Assembly (NCBI GenBank): GCA_964058845.1
Contig: CAXKVR010000160.1
Span: forward strand, 44,414-108,413
Length of the DNA: 64,000 nucleotides
Source: Carex sylvatica
Taxonomy: Eukaryota; Streptophyta; Magnoliopsida; Poales; Cyperaceae
Direction: 5' to 3'
Notes under the pieces: generated by a model
Seen by the model: the letters and a program-made list of their open reading frames with translations, nothing else
The model's database searches: none
Told to the model about the DNA's origin: nothing
Program-made: the position numbers and the translations under genes
In this document: positions 21,645-34,524 of the stretch, piece by piece
Numbering within the stretch: the first letter of the stretch is position 1
Layout: the number at the start of each line of letters is the position of its first letter

Positions 21645-24600
21645 AGTAATACATTAGAATTTTGAAACACATCCTTAATTTAAAAATATCGGATGCTTAA
21701 TGGAGCATCATACAGTGAGATAATGCAAAAGTGGCTTAAAATTGAATGGCCTCCCTTTTAATGCAATACAAAATCCACAACAAATTATATTATTTCCTGC
21801 TAAAGTTGCTCCAAACAATGATGATAAAAAATTGTACTAGCTGTTTGATATAGCAAAAAATAGCTTGTTTCAATAAAACAGGTGGAATACCAATACCCCA
21901 CTTTGAATTTTTTTTTTATAAACCATAATATATTTTTTTTTTATGAAACTAACTTGATTACTTTTTATTTTTTTTAAATCATAAGAACCGAATTTTCATT
22001 TTGATCTCAATTTTTTTTTTTGAGGACCAAATTGGCAATTCGTACCCAATAAAAAAAAGAGACTGAAATGATATCTCGGTTCTTACGTTTTTTTTTTTTA
22101 AACAAAGCAATCAAGTTAGTTTAGTAAAATTTTTTTTTCTATTTATGGTTTATAAAAAAAATTCTCCCACTTTGATAGCAAAAAAGATGATTAAGAAAAA
22201 ATTAAACACATTGGATGCCAAAAAAAAAAAAAAGTGCCATGTCTGGCAACGCACCGCCCATTTTTATTTTTCTTCTTCATTTTTCCCTTTTTATTTTTCT
22301 TTTTAATTTTAGCACCTCATCTCATTCTCTGAATAACCCTTTTGAAGCAAGTCGAACTGTCTGAATCGGAGAACTTTACATTTGGATGTTCCCATATACC
22401 GATTTTTTTATTAATACTCTAAAAAAAGGTTTTTAACAAATATGCCCTCGCATTTTTTTTAATGTTCCAACCGCCTCTTATAGAGACGGCCCACACTGAG
22501 GGCCTGACCGCCCCAGCCAAGGGCAGTTCGCTATGAAAATCCGGCCGTTCCAGACAGGGGCAGTAAGCTATGGAAGTAGTATATATTGGTTTTTTTCTCT
22601 CTTCTGTCCGCTCCAAACTCATTTCAACATCAGAGCAAAGGCAGAGAGAAAGAGAAAGAGAAAGAGAAGAAGAGAAAGACGATTTCGAACGATTTTTTGG
22701 GTGACTATAGATATTTCACCTTGCGAGTGCTTGGGGTGGATCTTTCTATTCTTATCTCAACCAATATGTGTGGCCTGCATATATGTTGGAATATAATACT
22801 CCCTGCAAATGGATGGATAAGAATAGGGAAGAGGAAATACAAGCGTGCTGTAATGATCATAGACCAAATAGCTAGTAGACGACCAGTGGGATATTATTGA
22901 CATCCCAATTCAAATTGGTAATGAGCTGAACTCGAGTTGGCTTTACAATTCATTATTGACATTCCAACTCGAGTTGACTCGCTCATTTATTAAATGAGCT
23001 AAGCACAAATTAAAAATAACTCGCTTAAACTCGGCTCATTTACAACCCTACAACTAACAAAGTGAAATAAAATACAAGATAGCTCATGATAGTGAACTTA
23101 AAACTAAAATAGCAAGTGCTAAAAAATATGAAAGTAAAGAGGAAAAGGAAAAGGAAAATACAAAACAAAAACAATGGTTTCCAGATGACAGAACTGAGCA
23201 AATGCAAATGCAAACGCAAATCAGTCCCGGTATCTTTTTCAGAGTGCATCTCAATACGTTTTCATCTGTGAATATCGATATTGAAGTGTCACTTGTTGAG
23301 TTGTTTCATCAGCTCATCCACTGTAGCAGTTAAGTCTCAGATCGTGTGACAAACTTTTTTAAGCGGTGGGTGAGGGTAAACTTTTTTACTGACAAGATTG
23401 TGTGACAAACTCTTACAGTGCATGAGAGCATCTTTATTTAAAAATTGCAAAAAAAGAAAAAGAAAAATGATCTTTTAACACATTATCAATTTACTTTCTG
23501 CAATTTTATTATTCAATAAATTTCATATCATCTCAATTAATGTATTTTTAACTTTATTTTAGTAATTTACACTTCAAGCAAAATTACTTCATAATTAAAT
23601 TATATCATCTCTATTCATGCAACTTTTTTTTATTAAAAGTTCCAGTTAAGAATTGAACTTACGTCTCTTTGAAGAGAGAAGATAATTTGCATAGCTTCAC
23701 TAAGTCCGCAGTGCCTTTTTCATACAATTTAATTATGTCAATTACCTAAATCATATGGCTTGCATATTTTATTCAGATACATTAAGGAAGTTTATTCTTT
23801 GTAAAATTTACGAAGTCATTTGTCTAAATGAAAAATATTAGCTTAACTTTTTACCTTACCAAAACACCAATGCAAAAATTAAAATATACACTAGCATATC
23901 GTCACATTAATTTTTTTAAAGCATTGGATTGATAATTTGACGATGCAGCCCACATTAGAGCATGAGCCGCACAGCACTGATCAATGCTTCTCAAGTGCAT
24001 CCGCTAATTGCATTTTCTTTTATTTTCATTTCCTTTTTCTCTTTTTTTTTTTTTCCTTGTTAAATATTTCTCTTTGTTTGTGTTGTTTAGATAAGAAATT
24101 ATCTTAAACATTTCTCTAGCCAACTAGTCCGCAAGGATGATCCAAATAGCATAAGAATTTATCAAATCAAATTTAAATTGCTAATTAGATTCAAACTCAT
24201 TAGATAATAAAGCATAGATAAAACACAATAGAAAAACAACAAAATAATATTATTTATATAATAAGAAACAAAAAAAATTATCCTTCCACAGTAAAAAAAC
24301 CAACAGAAAAAGAAAACTAGTATCTAGATAATTAAATCAATGAAGCAAACATTTCTTTACGTATATTTATAGTTTTAAACCTTTGCAAAATTATTTAATC
24401 ATCTACATTATTGAACAAATCACTCTCATTGAAAGTAACCAAACAAATATTTATTTATTGATCCCTCATGATACTTCTTAAACATATTTTAATCAAATTT
24501 ATTGTCGAAAATATCCTTTCAACACTATCAGTAGCCACCGACAATATCAATCTAAATTTCACTAATTTGTAAATCAAGAGATAAACATTGTGATTTGTTT

Positions 24601-25400
24601 TCACTATATTTTGATAAAGTTCAAATAAGCGGAGAGCTTCATTGTGTTGCAGTTTTTTTATTTTAACATAGTGGAGTCACCTTTATGAGTCGATGAGATC
24701 AGTGTATTTTTTTGTTTTTATTTTAATTTGTGTACTAGCATTATGTTTTGTTGAGAAGCGATATGTCCCGAATTAAATTTTCTTCCTTATTTGTTTATTT
24801 TTTATTTTGGGCTATATTTTTGGGTTGCACGCGTAAAATATCAATTAGCGTACAAATGTCTTTCTTTTGAAATTTTGGATTGTCGCTAATTACTTTGCAC
24901 TGTGTACAAAAAAGAAATAAAATACAAATCATTAACTGTGGGATTTTACAAAATTTTAATGGGCTTATATAAGTAAAATAGGGGCTATAGAACGCCTTGG
25001 CGGACTTTAGACTGGAGTCGCAGAATGTTTATGCGGACTCAGTATTTGAAACCGCAGAATAGCAGTGCGGTCTAAGTATATATCAAATTTTTTGAAAACA
25101 GAGTTGTTTTGATTTTTTTTTTTTTATGCTATAAATATTTTATTTGGAAAGCTACCTAACATGTTTGAGATAAATTAATGGATTATGCTCAAAACTCATC
25201 AGTTCCACCAAACCAATTAAAAAAGACGTCCGAATAGGTCCTAATAAATTATGAACATTTATCTTTTTGAAATTCAAGCTTAAAGGTGGGTCAGCTCCTG
25301 CACCTAGCCGATACGAATACGGACTTGATCCATCATATTCCTTTATTTATTTTTCTAATTTAACGATGTTTATAATTTCCATGCGACATGCTTTATCTTA
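21645..25400. repeat. Segmental duplication, copy 1 (partner at 38975-42180)
   Basis: Three colinear blocks match the partner: 21645-22400 with 38975-39550; 23360-24070 with 41695-42040; and 25310-25400 with 42085-42180. Identity is clearly high by eye but with many small indels. Unrelated insertions separate the blocks in each copy, so the duplication is old. No gene is recognised in either copy. The insertion at about 22440-23050 in this copy includes a GGGCGGTC-type GC-rich patch like that in the foldback element at 50.7 kb. Confidence 0.75.
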
Positions 25401-26480
25401 CACGAAAGTATAATAGCATATTAACATGTGGGAACAGAACCAAGTGAAATCAAGACGTAGGCACTTAGTCACCTCCGATTTTAAAAAAATTGAAATTTTT
25501 TTACTTATATTAATATTTTTTTTCTAAAAAAATTATGAAAATATACATACGCTTCGAATAATTTATAATTTTTCCTTACTCCTAATTTTTATCTTCTAAA
25601 AATATACTATTCTTTATTCTTCTAAAAATATACTGTCAAGGGATCAAACATGAGCTGATGGATGTCTCTGTTTAGTTTTCTTTTTTTGTTGTTTTCTAAC
25701 TGTTTTGTTTTGTATGTATGTTTCGCTCTATTATTAGGTGATTATTGATTTTCATGTATTTACATTTTAGTGTTTTGTATTTTTGTATAGTTTTTTTTAT
25801 TAAATTTCTGCTTTATTTTTGGTATCAAGGGAAGTTTGTACTTCCTTTTAAATTGCTAACTCAGCAGGATTTTTTTTAAATGATAAAATTATGGACTTAT
25901 AATTGTTTAATTTTTTTTCAATTTTTTTAATTTTACAGATTATTAAAATTTATTTGGCTATAATTTTTTTTTTATGTGTTTAAATTTATTACTTACAGAA
26001 AAAAATTTCATATATCGTTATATTAATTTGATGCGGTTTGCTTAATCTGTACATCTTACTTTGTTACTGAGGATATAAAAATAGGGATCGACTAACTATC
26101 CCCCAGTTAATTTCTCTCATTCATCCTCCAACCAATAACTACTTGTTGGAATCGTTAACTAACTAAACTTCATGAATTATTTGGGGGATCATCTAATATT
26201 TGATAGATTTTATAACTGACGTATGCAAATATGGATACCTATGCGCGCAAGTGTTAATATATACTATATCAAGTATTCATACCTAAGATACCAATTATTT
26301 CGAAAAAAAAACTGGACACATCACACATACATCTTTTACACGTTTTTAGAGTTGGATTTTTTTTTCTCCGTTCAATCTCGTCAATATTTCTGACAATCTA
26401 TGAGAAAATTTACAAATCTAAAATTATGGACGTCTTCTACGTAATTTTCTCTTTCAAATGAGATCCATGATGACATAATT
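25401..26480. other. AT-rich intergenic DNA
   Basis: Long homopolymer-rich stretches and no open frame or repeat structure that I can assign. Confidence 0.4.
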
Positions 26481-27125
26481 TCGGGTTGTTCGTCGTGCAA
26501 GTATTCATACCTCGTCAAAAATACCTTGTCGTGTAAATATTCATCTCTCGTCGAACAAGTATTCATGCCTCGTCATGAAAATATTCATACCTCGTAATGC
26601 AAATATAGATAATTCATGTCTGAAGTATTTGTACCTAACATATTTTATCAATTTTTTTTTCATATAACACTAGATGACGTCTGAAAATATTAATATTAAG
26701 TATTACAAGTATTTATACATCGCCATGCAAGTATAAATAGTTCATATGTCAAGTGTTAGTAACTAACAAAATCTATGAAATTTTTATTTTTATTTTCATA
26801 TGGCATTGGATGATGTATTAAAGTATTAATTTCAAGTATTGAAAGTATTCATACATCATCATGCAAATGTTTATAGTTTATGTATCAAGCATTTTATCTA
26901 AAAGATTTTATCAGTAGTTTTTTTTTTCTTATGACATCAAATGACGTTTGTAAGTACTAATATCAAGTATGCAAGTATTCATATCTTGTCATGTACGTGC
27001 AAATATATATCTTGTCATGTACGTGCAAATATTTCATTTATCAAGTATATGTATCTAACATATTCTATTAAATTATTTTCCTATATGACACTGAATGATA
27101 TCTGAAAGTATTAATATAAAGTATT
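26480..27125. repeat. Tandem repeat array, left part (~135-bp unit)
   Basis: Units start near 26661, 26797, 26929 and 27081 (spacing 136, 132 and 152 bp) with the shared wording CATATGRCAYTGRATGAYGT...AAGTATTAATATCAAGTATT...AAGTATTCATACNTCGTCATGCAA. The third unit contains a small internal duplication (CTTGTCATGTACGTGCAAAT twice). The last unit is cut off after about 45 bp where chloroplast-like sequence begins. Confidence 0.75.
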
Positions 27126-27131
27126 GAGTAT

Positions 27132-27218
27132 TGGAAACAAGCTATAGCGCTTACTCCAAGCAATTATATTGAAGCACATAATTGGTTGAAGATTACAAAA
27201 CGTTTCGAGCTGAAATAA
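27132..27218 (+). pseudogene. ycf3: ycf3 (photosystem I assembly) 3' end fragment
   Basis: Twenty-eight codons and a stop read [18 protein letters not shown] and onward to KRFELK. This is the conserved C-terminal end of Ycf3, a TPR protein needed to assemble photosystem I in the chloroplast. Only the last part of exon 3 is present, so it is a non-functional fragment. It marks the left edge of the plastid insertion. Confidence 0.85.
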
Positions 27219-27587
27219 GATAAGATTACTCTATATTTTTATTTTGAATTCAATTCATTAAAATGAATTTTCTTTTTCTTATTTCTATTTATTAGAAAAT
27301 AAAAAAATAAAAAGAAACCCGTTAATTGATTTAAGAAGATCTAATCAAGAATTTGATTATAGCCTTTCCTCAAATATTTTTTTTATATATGATAATATTG
27401 AATTCTTTATTTAAGAATGGGAAGAAAAGCAAGAATCGTGGTTGGGAAAGTTCTAGTAGCAAAAGCCCTTGGAATCGATATTTGATATATTGGAATAATG
27501 CGTTTTGTTATTGATTAACCCTAGACGGATAAAAAAATAACTAAAAGAAATCCAATCTATTAGTTATTTGTAAAAATAAAATAAAGA

Positions 27588-27860
27588 TTAAATCTCGTAT
27601 GACGATAAAAAAGATAAAACAGACAAAAAAAATCCCGACGCAAAACCCGATGTGTCGACAAATTCCATATATCCCTTTTGAGGATGGTGATGTTTTACGT
27701 AATGGTTATACGCAGATATTTCTGAGAAATTAGTTGAAATATCAAAATCCTTTTCATCCCTTTCTCTCAAAAAGAGATTTTCTTCTTCAAATGACTCATA
27801 TGAAAATAAAGAAAGTGTCAAAGAAAGAAAAGGAGAAGACCCATTAAAAGAAAGAATCAT
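27588..27860 (-). pseudogene. Unidentified plastid-like open frame, three partial copies in the block
   Basis: A 90-codon frame (ATG at 27858-27860) begins MILSFNGSSPFLSLTLS and continues with an acidic stretch. The same start recurs on the plus strand at about 33311 and 33926. The copies share their 5' part and then diverge. I do not recognise the protein. Its repetition shows the insertion contains its own dispersed repeats. Confidence 0.4.
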
Positions 27861-28094
27861 TCTTTTTTTCAGACAGATGAGTCTTATTTATTAGTTTTAG
27901 GGATATAAAAATACTCGAAATCTTATTATTTATCATATCAGAGTTCATTTCAAAAAGATTTTCTCACTTATTAGAGTCAAGAATGTTTTCAAGGATACTA
28001 TTCTTATCTTAATATCTTTTAAGATATTTTGAAAGAGAGTTCTATTTTGAAAACTCTTTCAAAAAAAAAAAAAGTCTTGAAAAATGAAATGGAT

Positions 28095-28129
28095 TAGGGC
28101 TATACGGATTCGAACCGTAGACCTTCTCG
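28095..28129 (-). pseudogene. trnV-UAC: trnV-UAC 3' exon with part of its group II intron
   Basis: The minus strand reads CGAGAAGGTCTACGGTTCG and then the T-arm and acceptor end TATAGCCCTA, the 3' exon of chloroplast tRNA-Val(UAC). Just upstream on that strand is TTTTAC, a correct AC intron end, followed by about 120 bp like the trnV intron (28130-28250). The 5' exon was not found, so no tRNA can be made. Confidence 0.75.
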
Positions 28130-28489
28130 GTAAAAGAGATCAAACTGAATTTCTTATCGAAATGATTCGAACTATTTCAAAGACCCAACATGCAGTTTGT
28201 TGCATTGGGCTCTTTCATTAACTAAAAGAAAATCAGTTAATCCACCATATTATTTTATTATGGTAAAAATGAAGATAAAAAGATGCAACGATTTTTATCA
28301 GCTGTAGGAAATAAACAGATTTCATGAAAATCAAAATAGGTAGAAAAAAGCCTCTACTTTTTATTCTATGGATAAAAAATCAAATTAATAGAGGAAGCAT
28401 CGTAAAGATCGATTAGCGAGCTATTGTGTCGATAAAGTTAAGAACTGCTTACTTATGCCATGATAAGGGACATTAAGTTAGGAATCCAC

Positions 28490-28942
28490 TTATGTAATAG
28501 AGTTGATCCACTAAGATATTAAGCAGCGGTGTAGTTTTAGATCCCAAAGATAGTAAGTCTTTTTTCTTATTGAGAAAATTCCTTTTCAAAGATTCTATAG
28601 CGATTTCCTATATGAAAACGAGATAGTTACCTCTCAGAAAATCATAATAAATATATTTATGAGCTATAATATGCTTTATTCTTCTGAAGGTGGGAAGAAA
28701 AGAAAAACTGATTGATTATTAACGAAATCAGAGTTTGAAACTTACTGTAATTAACTTTTTCCTTTTTTATAATTAATAATATAATAAAAAAAATGAAGAG
28801 AAATTGAATCATCTCATATAGTATAGAAGAAATCAGGATAAAAGAAATCAGAATAGATAGAAAAAAAAGAATAGATTACTGAGCCGTATGAGGTAGGAAA
28901 CTCTCAAGTACAGTTCTAAGGGAAAGAATTCTCTATTCCGAC
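28490..28942 (+). pseudogene. ycf3: 3' part of ycf3 intron 2 (group II)
   Basis: The segment ends with a recognisable group II domain V (GAGCCGTATGAGG...AGTTCT, 28881-28915) and a domain VI-like stretch, then AC and the exon-like codons CGG GGA GAA (Arg-Gly-Glu, 28943-28951), which is how ycf3 exon 3 begins. After these three codons the sequence switches to an accD-like frame, so this is a chimeric junction. Confidence 0.6.
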
Positions 28943-29461
28943 CGGGGAGAAAATATCGAGAAAGAATTACTTGAAGAAGAACTAGATCTAGAGGAACTGA
29001 ATAAAATGAATGAAGATAAACTCGATTCAGATGAAGAGAAAGTCAACAAATTGATTGGAAAGAAATATACTCGAAACGAAATAGAGCAACTATTTCTTCT
29101 CGCAGAAATAGAATCATCAGGAGAAATAGAAGAAAAAGAAAAAAACCTTGCTTATGATGAAGATGCTAATCAAAATTCAAAAAAATCAATAAAATCAACA
29201 GAATCTAAGGAATCACAAGAATCAACAGAATCTAAGGAATCACAAGAATCAACAGAATCTAAGGAATCACAAGAATCAACAGAATCTAAGGAATCACAAG
29301 AATCAACAGAATCTAAGGAATCACAAGAATCAACAGAATCTAAGGAATCAACAGAATCAACAGAATCTGAAGAAGATATACCTTACATGGATAAGGTCGA
29401 TTCTTATCAAAGAAAAACAGGTTTGACACCAATCGGTTTATCGTTCTCTTGTTATTGCTGA
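28943..29461 (+). pseudogene. accD: accD-like fragment with 27-bp tandem repeats
   Basis: An open frame of 172 codons runs from the ycf3 exon-3 junction (first ATG 29006). It is very acidic and contains a tandem STESKESQE-type repeat: a 27-bp unit about six times, 29203-29345. It then reads MDKVDSYQRKTGLT, a conserved motif of plastid acetyl-CoA carboxylase beta subunit (AccD, fatty acid synthesis). Right after GLT the frame leaves accD and enters clpP-like sequence in another frame. The zinc finger and the catalytic C-terminal part are absent. Acidic repeat expansion of accD is known from several fast-evolving plastomes. Confidence 0.7.
29203..29345. repeat. 27-bp coding minisatellite in the accD-like frame
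   Basis: The unit is GAATCTAAGGAATCACAAG followed by AATCAACA. It is repeated about five to six times without interruption, keeping the reading frame (9 codons each). Confidence 0.9.
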
Positions 29462-29931
29462 ATTTGGAAACTGATCTTTATAATGATCCTGATCCTGATA
29501 TTTATATATATATGAACTCTCCCGGTGGCGGGGTACACGAATCACTAACCATTTATGATACTATGAAAACTATTTTACCTGATGTGTGTACAATAGCTAC
29601 GGGAGCAACTGGATCAGTAACATCTTTGATCCTGGCCGGAGGAACAATTACTAAACGGGTAGCATTGCCTCACGCTAAGATTTGTATTACTCTACCTAGA
29701 AGTGTTGCTACTGACACAAATTTAAATATAGATTCCTTAATAATAGAAGAAGAAGATACGCTTGAACTTCGTAACACAATTGCGGATATTTATGCAGAAA
29801 ACACAGGTAAACCTGTGGATGTTATACAGAAAGGTATGGAAAGAGACTATGACTATTTTATGTCGGCAACAGAAACTCAAGATTATGGTATTATTGATCG
29901 AATAGCAAAATTAAAAAAAGAAAATGAATAA
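29428..29931 (+). pseudogene. clpP: Divergent, intron-less clpP-like fragment
   Basis: The frame covers most of the plastid ClpP protease core: IYMNSPGG, IYDTMKTILPDV, ITKRVALPHA, ENTGKPVDVI, MERDYDYFMSATETQDYGI, ending LKKENE and a stop. The N-terminal part is missing. ClpP is the serine peptidase subunit of the chloroplast Clp protease. The catalytic Ser position is kept (ATGSVTS) but the catalytic His position, normally in a MIHQP-like motif, reads CITLP, so His is Thr. There is no intron between the parts normally encoded by exons 2 and 3. The long intact frame suggests either recent transfer or a plastid gene that was itself evolving fast. Confidence 0.75.
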
Positions 29932-29977
29932 AATCCTGAGTGATCTGAATGATTTTTTGTAAATCTATTTCAAAGTC

Positions 29978-30029
29978 CAATTTTCCTTTTTTGAATATGG
30001 AGTATTCCATATTCAAAAAAGGAAAATTG
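29978..30029 (+). terminator. Perfect 24-bp stem hairpin, plastid 3'-end type
   Basis: CAATTTTCC...TATGGA and its exact complement are separated by GTAT, 47 bp after the clpP stop. Such hairpins stabilise chloroplast mRNA 3' ends. A near copy in inverted context lies at about 32473-32515. Confidence 0.75.
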
Positions 30030-30075
30030 AGAAAAATAACATCTGATCGAAAGAAAGAAATTGGATTCTGTTTGG

Positions 30076-30181
30076 AATAAGTGGAGTATCAGAAACTATT
30101 GCTAGAAGAGCTTTAGCCTTAGCTGCTACTATAATGCCTATACAAACTCAATTTTTTTATATTATAACTTATGGACGTTAA
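30076..30181 (+). pseudogene. rpl16: rpl16 3' end fragment, with a decayed second copy
   Basis: The frame reads VSETIARRALALAATIMPIQTQF before a stop, matching the C-terminal end of chloroplast ribosomal protein L16. A more decayed copy of the same ~60 bp follows at 30198-30290 (SETIARRAL recognisable, then frameshifted), so the fragment is duplicated in tandem. Confidence 0.65.
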
Positions 30182-30689
30182 CTAAAATCTCATAGTATCA
30201 GAAACTATTGCTAGAAGGGCTCTTACACCAACTGCTTACGACACTACCTGGTTACACAATGCCGATAAAAACTCCATTTATTTATATTAAAATGAAATAA
30301 ATCGATATATGGAGTTAATCAAAGGATTCTTACTCAGAGATTCTTTGAGTTTAGCTTGAAAATAAATCATCGTGGTTCTAGTATAAATCTGAGGTTTCAA
30401 AATGATTCATAGGGTCTCAACAAGAAAATTCCTATCAATTAGTAAAAAAGAAGAAGTACAATTTATGCACAGAAAACAATAAATCCAATAAACAATAATA
30501 ATTCAAAATAGGAAGGAGAAAATTCAAGAGGCCTGTAACCATCAACATAAAAAAAAAAAAAAAAAATGAGCCAACTTGATATTTTTTAGCATTATAATCA
30601 CAAAGATCAAATTACGGATTTTCTTACTTCATATGTTCATTCAAATCTAAGAAGTTTTAACCTATAAAATATCCGTTAAAATCAGTATT

Positions 30690-31175
<486 letters not shown>

Positions 31176-31244
31176 TCCATAAACCGAATAGAAACGAACA
31201 TAGTAATTCTTTTTTCATTTTTTTCTTCCTTTTTTTCAGAAAAA

Positions 31245-31388
31245 GAATATATTACACGTCTTCATAGACGTTGTCTTGTTACTGGAAGACCTAGAGCTAA
31301 CTATCGAGATTTTGGACTATCCGGGCGCATACTTCGACAAATGGTTCATCCATGTTTATTACCGGGTGCAACAAAATCGAGTTGGTAA
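31245..31388 (+). pseudogene. rps14: rps14 3' half
   Basis: The frame [20 protein letters not shown] continues to [12 protein letters not shown] and ends [11 protein letters not shown] plus stop, the C-terminal half of chloroplast ribosomal protein S14. The N-terminal half is missing. Confidence 0.9.
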
Positions 31389-32784
31389 AGATAATAATCT
31401 CGTTTCTATTTTTACCTAAAAGATTTTGTACCTAAAAAAGAATTCTAGTAAAGAAAAGATTTGTAGCTAAGCATTTATTGGAAACATTTGAAAAAATCCA
31501 AGTCTTTGTGTATATTAGATTCAAATAACTGGCATAATTCTTATTTTTCCTGGTTGAAAAAATCATCCATGAAAAAGAAAGAAAAAAATAGAAAAATTTG
31601 GTTTTTTAAGGATTTCTTTTTAATATTTCAACCAATTTTTCAGAAATATCTGCGTATGGATATACAAAAGTTATGGTATAATATAAAAAAAATCACCATC
31701 CATATTTTTTTTGCAAAAAAAGGACATAGAATGAGTAAAATATTCTTTTTCTGAAAAAAGGAGGAAAAAATGAATAAATTGAAAAAAAAAAAAAGATAAA
31801 TATAGAACTCTCGATTATTTAATACCCAATATATAGAACTTTAAACTATTGAAAATCAATAATTAATTAATAATAACTAAATTCTAAATTAAACTAAAAA
31901 AAAATAAAGAAATGGAAAAGAAATATTTTCTTTTAAACAAAAAGCGATAATAATTAGAATTAAAAAGAGAAAGAAATAGAAGAGAGGTTTCTTCTTTATA
32001 AACAATAAAGGGGATGAGAGTCAGTTAATTATTTTAATGATCTTTCCAAAAATTTATAAGTCTTTCTAAAAAATAGCATAGAAAAATCTTTTTGAAAAAA
32101 AAAAGTATCAAAAATTCTTATTAAACTGTCTTGCTTTTGCTCTCGAAAATGATTGGATTTTGACCAATGGAAACCATCAATTTGATAGAATAATTATAGG
32201 TATATAATATATCTTTATATTATTATCCTATTCATCAGTACTGTTCGTTGATACTGGAAAGATTCTCTTATCTGTTCGAATTCATGACCTGAACGAGCCG
32301 CACATACACCCTAGCACATGGTCCTGACATCCAGCGGGAGATTTCTTACCATTTTTTTTTGACTGTCTTATGTTTCTAAGAAGTTGTGTATATAGTTGGC
32401 ATATTGTGTATATATCTATACAGAATCCAAACAGAATCCAATTTCTTTCTTTCGATCAGATGTTATTTTTCTCAATTTTCCTTTTTTGAATATGGAGTAT
32501 TCCATATTCAAAAAAAAAAACTAGTTAATAAACCTCCTTTATTCAATGACTCTAAATAAATGAGTCTAAATGATATTTATTTCATTTATTTATCGAATGA
32601 AACACGACTTTTCTAACAAGCAGGGTATTGAATCTACAGATCGATTCTTATTTTCTTTGTATACTAATTTAGTTCTTAGATTCTTATAGAAAGAGTCTAG
32701 AAATTAGGATAAAGGTTCTTTTTTTTTTTTACTATATTCAAAGTCCTTCACCGTACTTTATATCATTTTGTTCTATTTTTTATT

Positions 32785-33207
32785 ATGTTTTGCTCATTTT
32801 GGTTTGAACCACGATTTTATATCGTGGAATTTGATTATTTCACGAACAATTTTGAATTGTACATTTTTTTCTATGTGTTCTATAAATTTGTGATAGAGCT
32901 TTTTCTTTATTTTATAGGATACATTTTCAAAATGTTCAAATTTCGAAATATTCATTTCGAAAACCAAATTGAGCAATATGCTAAGCTCATTCACGGGCTT
33001 ATGCTAACCTATACATTAATGTCCTTTAATGAAGATGAGCTAATGGAATTAATCTACAGCGGTTTTTTTGTATTTCGATTCATTTTTTTGAATTGGAAAT
33101 CAAGATTTGGTATTGATTTTCAATTCAAAGTCTTTTATCGCAGATTTTTGATTCTATTGATTCTAATCCTGATTTTCAAGATAATCAAAAACTTTTTTGA
33201 TAAGTGA
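32785..33207 (+). CDS. Unidentified hydrophobic open frame in the plastid block
   Basis: A 140-codon frame, very rich in Phe, Ile and Tyr, with possible membrane segments near residues 27-50 and 118-135. Its first ~20 codons overlap the inverted repeat shared with 31127-31175, so the frame spans a rearrangement junction and may be accidental. No family recognised. Confidence 0.25.
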   Translation: MFCSFWFEPRFYIVEFDYFTNNFELYIFFYVFYKFVIELFLYFIGYIFKMFKFRNIHFENQIEQYAKLIHGLMLTYTLMSFNEDELMELIYSGFFVFRFIFLNWKSRFGIDFQFKVFYRRFLILLILILIFKIIKNFFDK

Positions 33208-33977
33208 GAAATTTGAAATAAACTCTGATATTGATATTCTAAATAGTAAGATTTCAAGTATTTTTATATCCCTAAAACTAATAAATAAGACTCATCTGTC
33301 TGGAAAAAAGAATGATTCTTTCTTTTAATGGGTCTTCTCCTTTTCTTTCTTTGACACTTTCTTTATTTTCATATGAGTCATTTGAAGAAGAAAATCTCTT
33401 TTTGAGAGAAAGGGATGAAAAGGATTTTGATATTTCAACCAATTTCTCAGAGATATCTACGTATGGATATACAAAAGTTATGGTATAACATAAAAAAAAT
33501 ACTTCTTAAAAAAAAGGACATAAAACGAGTAAAATATTGTTTTTCTGAAAAAAGGAGGAAAAAAATGAATAAATTGAAAAAAGAAGAAGATAAATATAGA
33601 ACTCTCGATTATTACATAATCAATGTATAGAACTTTAGACTGTTGAAAATCAATAATTAATTAATAGTGACTAAATTCTAAATTAAACTAAAAAAAAAAT
33701 TGAATGGAAAAGAAACAGTTGCTTTTCATCAAGAAGTATACTATAATGTATATATATACTATAGACTGAATTTAGACTTTGTTATATTCTATGTTATAAG
33801 ATGAAATTCTCATAAAAAGAAAGATATGTAGGAGTGTATTATGAATAAAAATCAAGTAAAACTTGAAAATCTCAAAAATATATCCCTAAAACTAATAAAT
33901 AAGACTCATCTGTCTGGAAAAAAGAATGATTCTTTCTTTTAATGGGTCTTCTCCTTTTCTTTCTTTGACACTTTCTT

Positions 33978-34204
33978 TTCTCCTGTTAAGAAAGATTGCC
34001 CTTGGTTTTGTAGATAATAGGCTGAAAACAATGCCGTTGGTAATTTGTAGTGTACCAACTGTGTTTGTGAGTTTATTGGAATCTCTAATTTTGCAAGAGT
34101 GTTTGTGAGTTTATTGGAATTATCTACAAAACAGTAAATCTCTAATTTTGCAAGAGTCTTTCTCTGTGGACAGTTGGTACACTACAAACACTCACAAACA
34201 CTTT
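33978..34204. other. Junction sequence with imperfect inverted repeats
   Basis: Between the last plastid-like repeat and the resumed tandem array lie about 225 bp in which TTTTGTAGATAAT and TAGTGTACCAACTGT are mirrored by ATTATCTACAAAA and ACAGTTGGTACACTA. It looks like filler assembled during repair; the origin is unknown. Confidence 0.5.
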
Positions 34205-34430
34205 TGGAAATTTTTTTCATATGATACTGAATGATGTCTGAAAGTATTAATATCAAGTATGACAAGTATTCATACCTCGTCATGCAAGTGTAAATAATTC
34301 ATGTATTAAGTGTTTGTATCTAACATATTATCTTTTTCTTTTTTCTTGTGACACAAGATGACGTTTGAAAGTATTAATATCAAGTATTATAAGTATTCAT
34401 ACATCATAATGTAAATATTCATGAAGAATA
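34205..34430. repeat. Tandem repeat array, right part
   Basis: Units start near 34218 and 34345 (127 bp apart) and match the array at 26480-27125, showing that the chloroplast block was inserted into this array. Confidence 0.75.
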
Positions 34431-34524
34431 GGAGATGCGGAATAAATGGAGATAGGAGATAGGAAAAAATATTTATTTAATAATGTAATAGCTAAAAAAT
34501 TATAACTTTAAAATTATACTGACT

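Noticed and set aside
28095..28129. A functional tRNA gene
   Set aside because: Only the 3' exon of trnV-UAC with part of its group II intron is present, without the 5' exon.
29203..29345. CRISPR-like array
   Set aside because: Units are contiguous, without spacers, and encode a peptide repeat in plastid-derived DNA.
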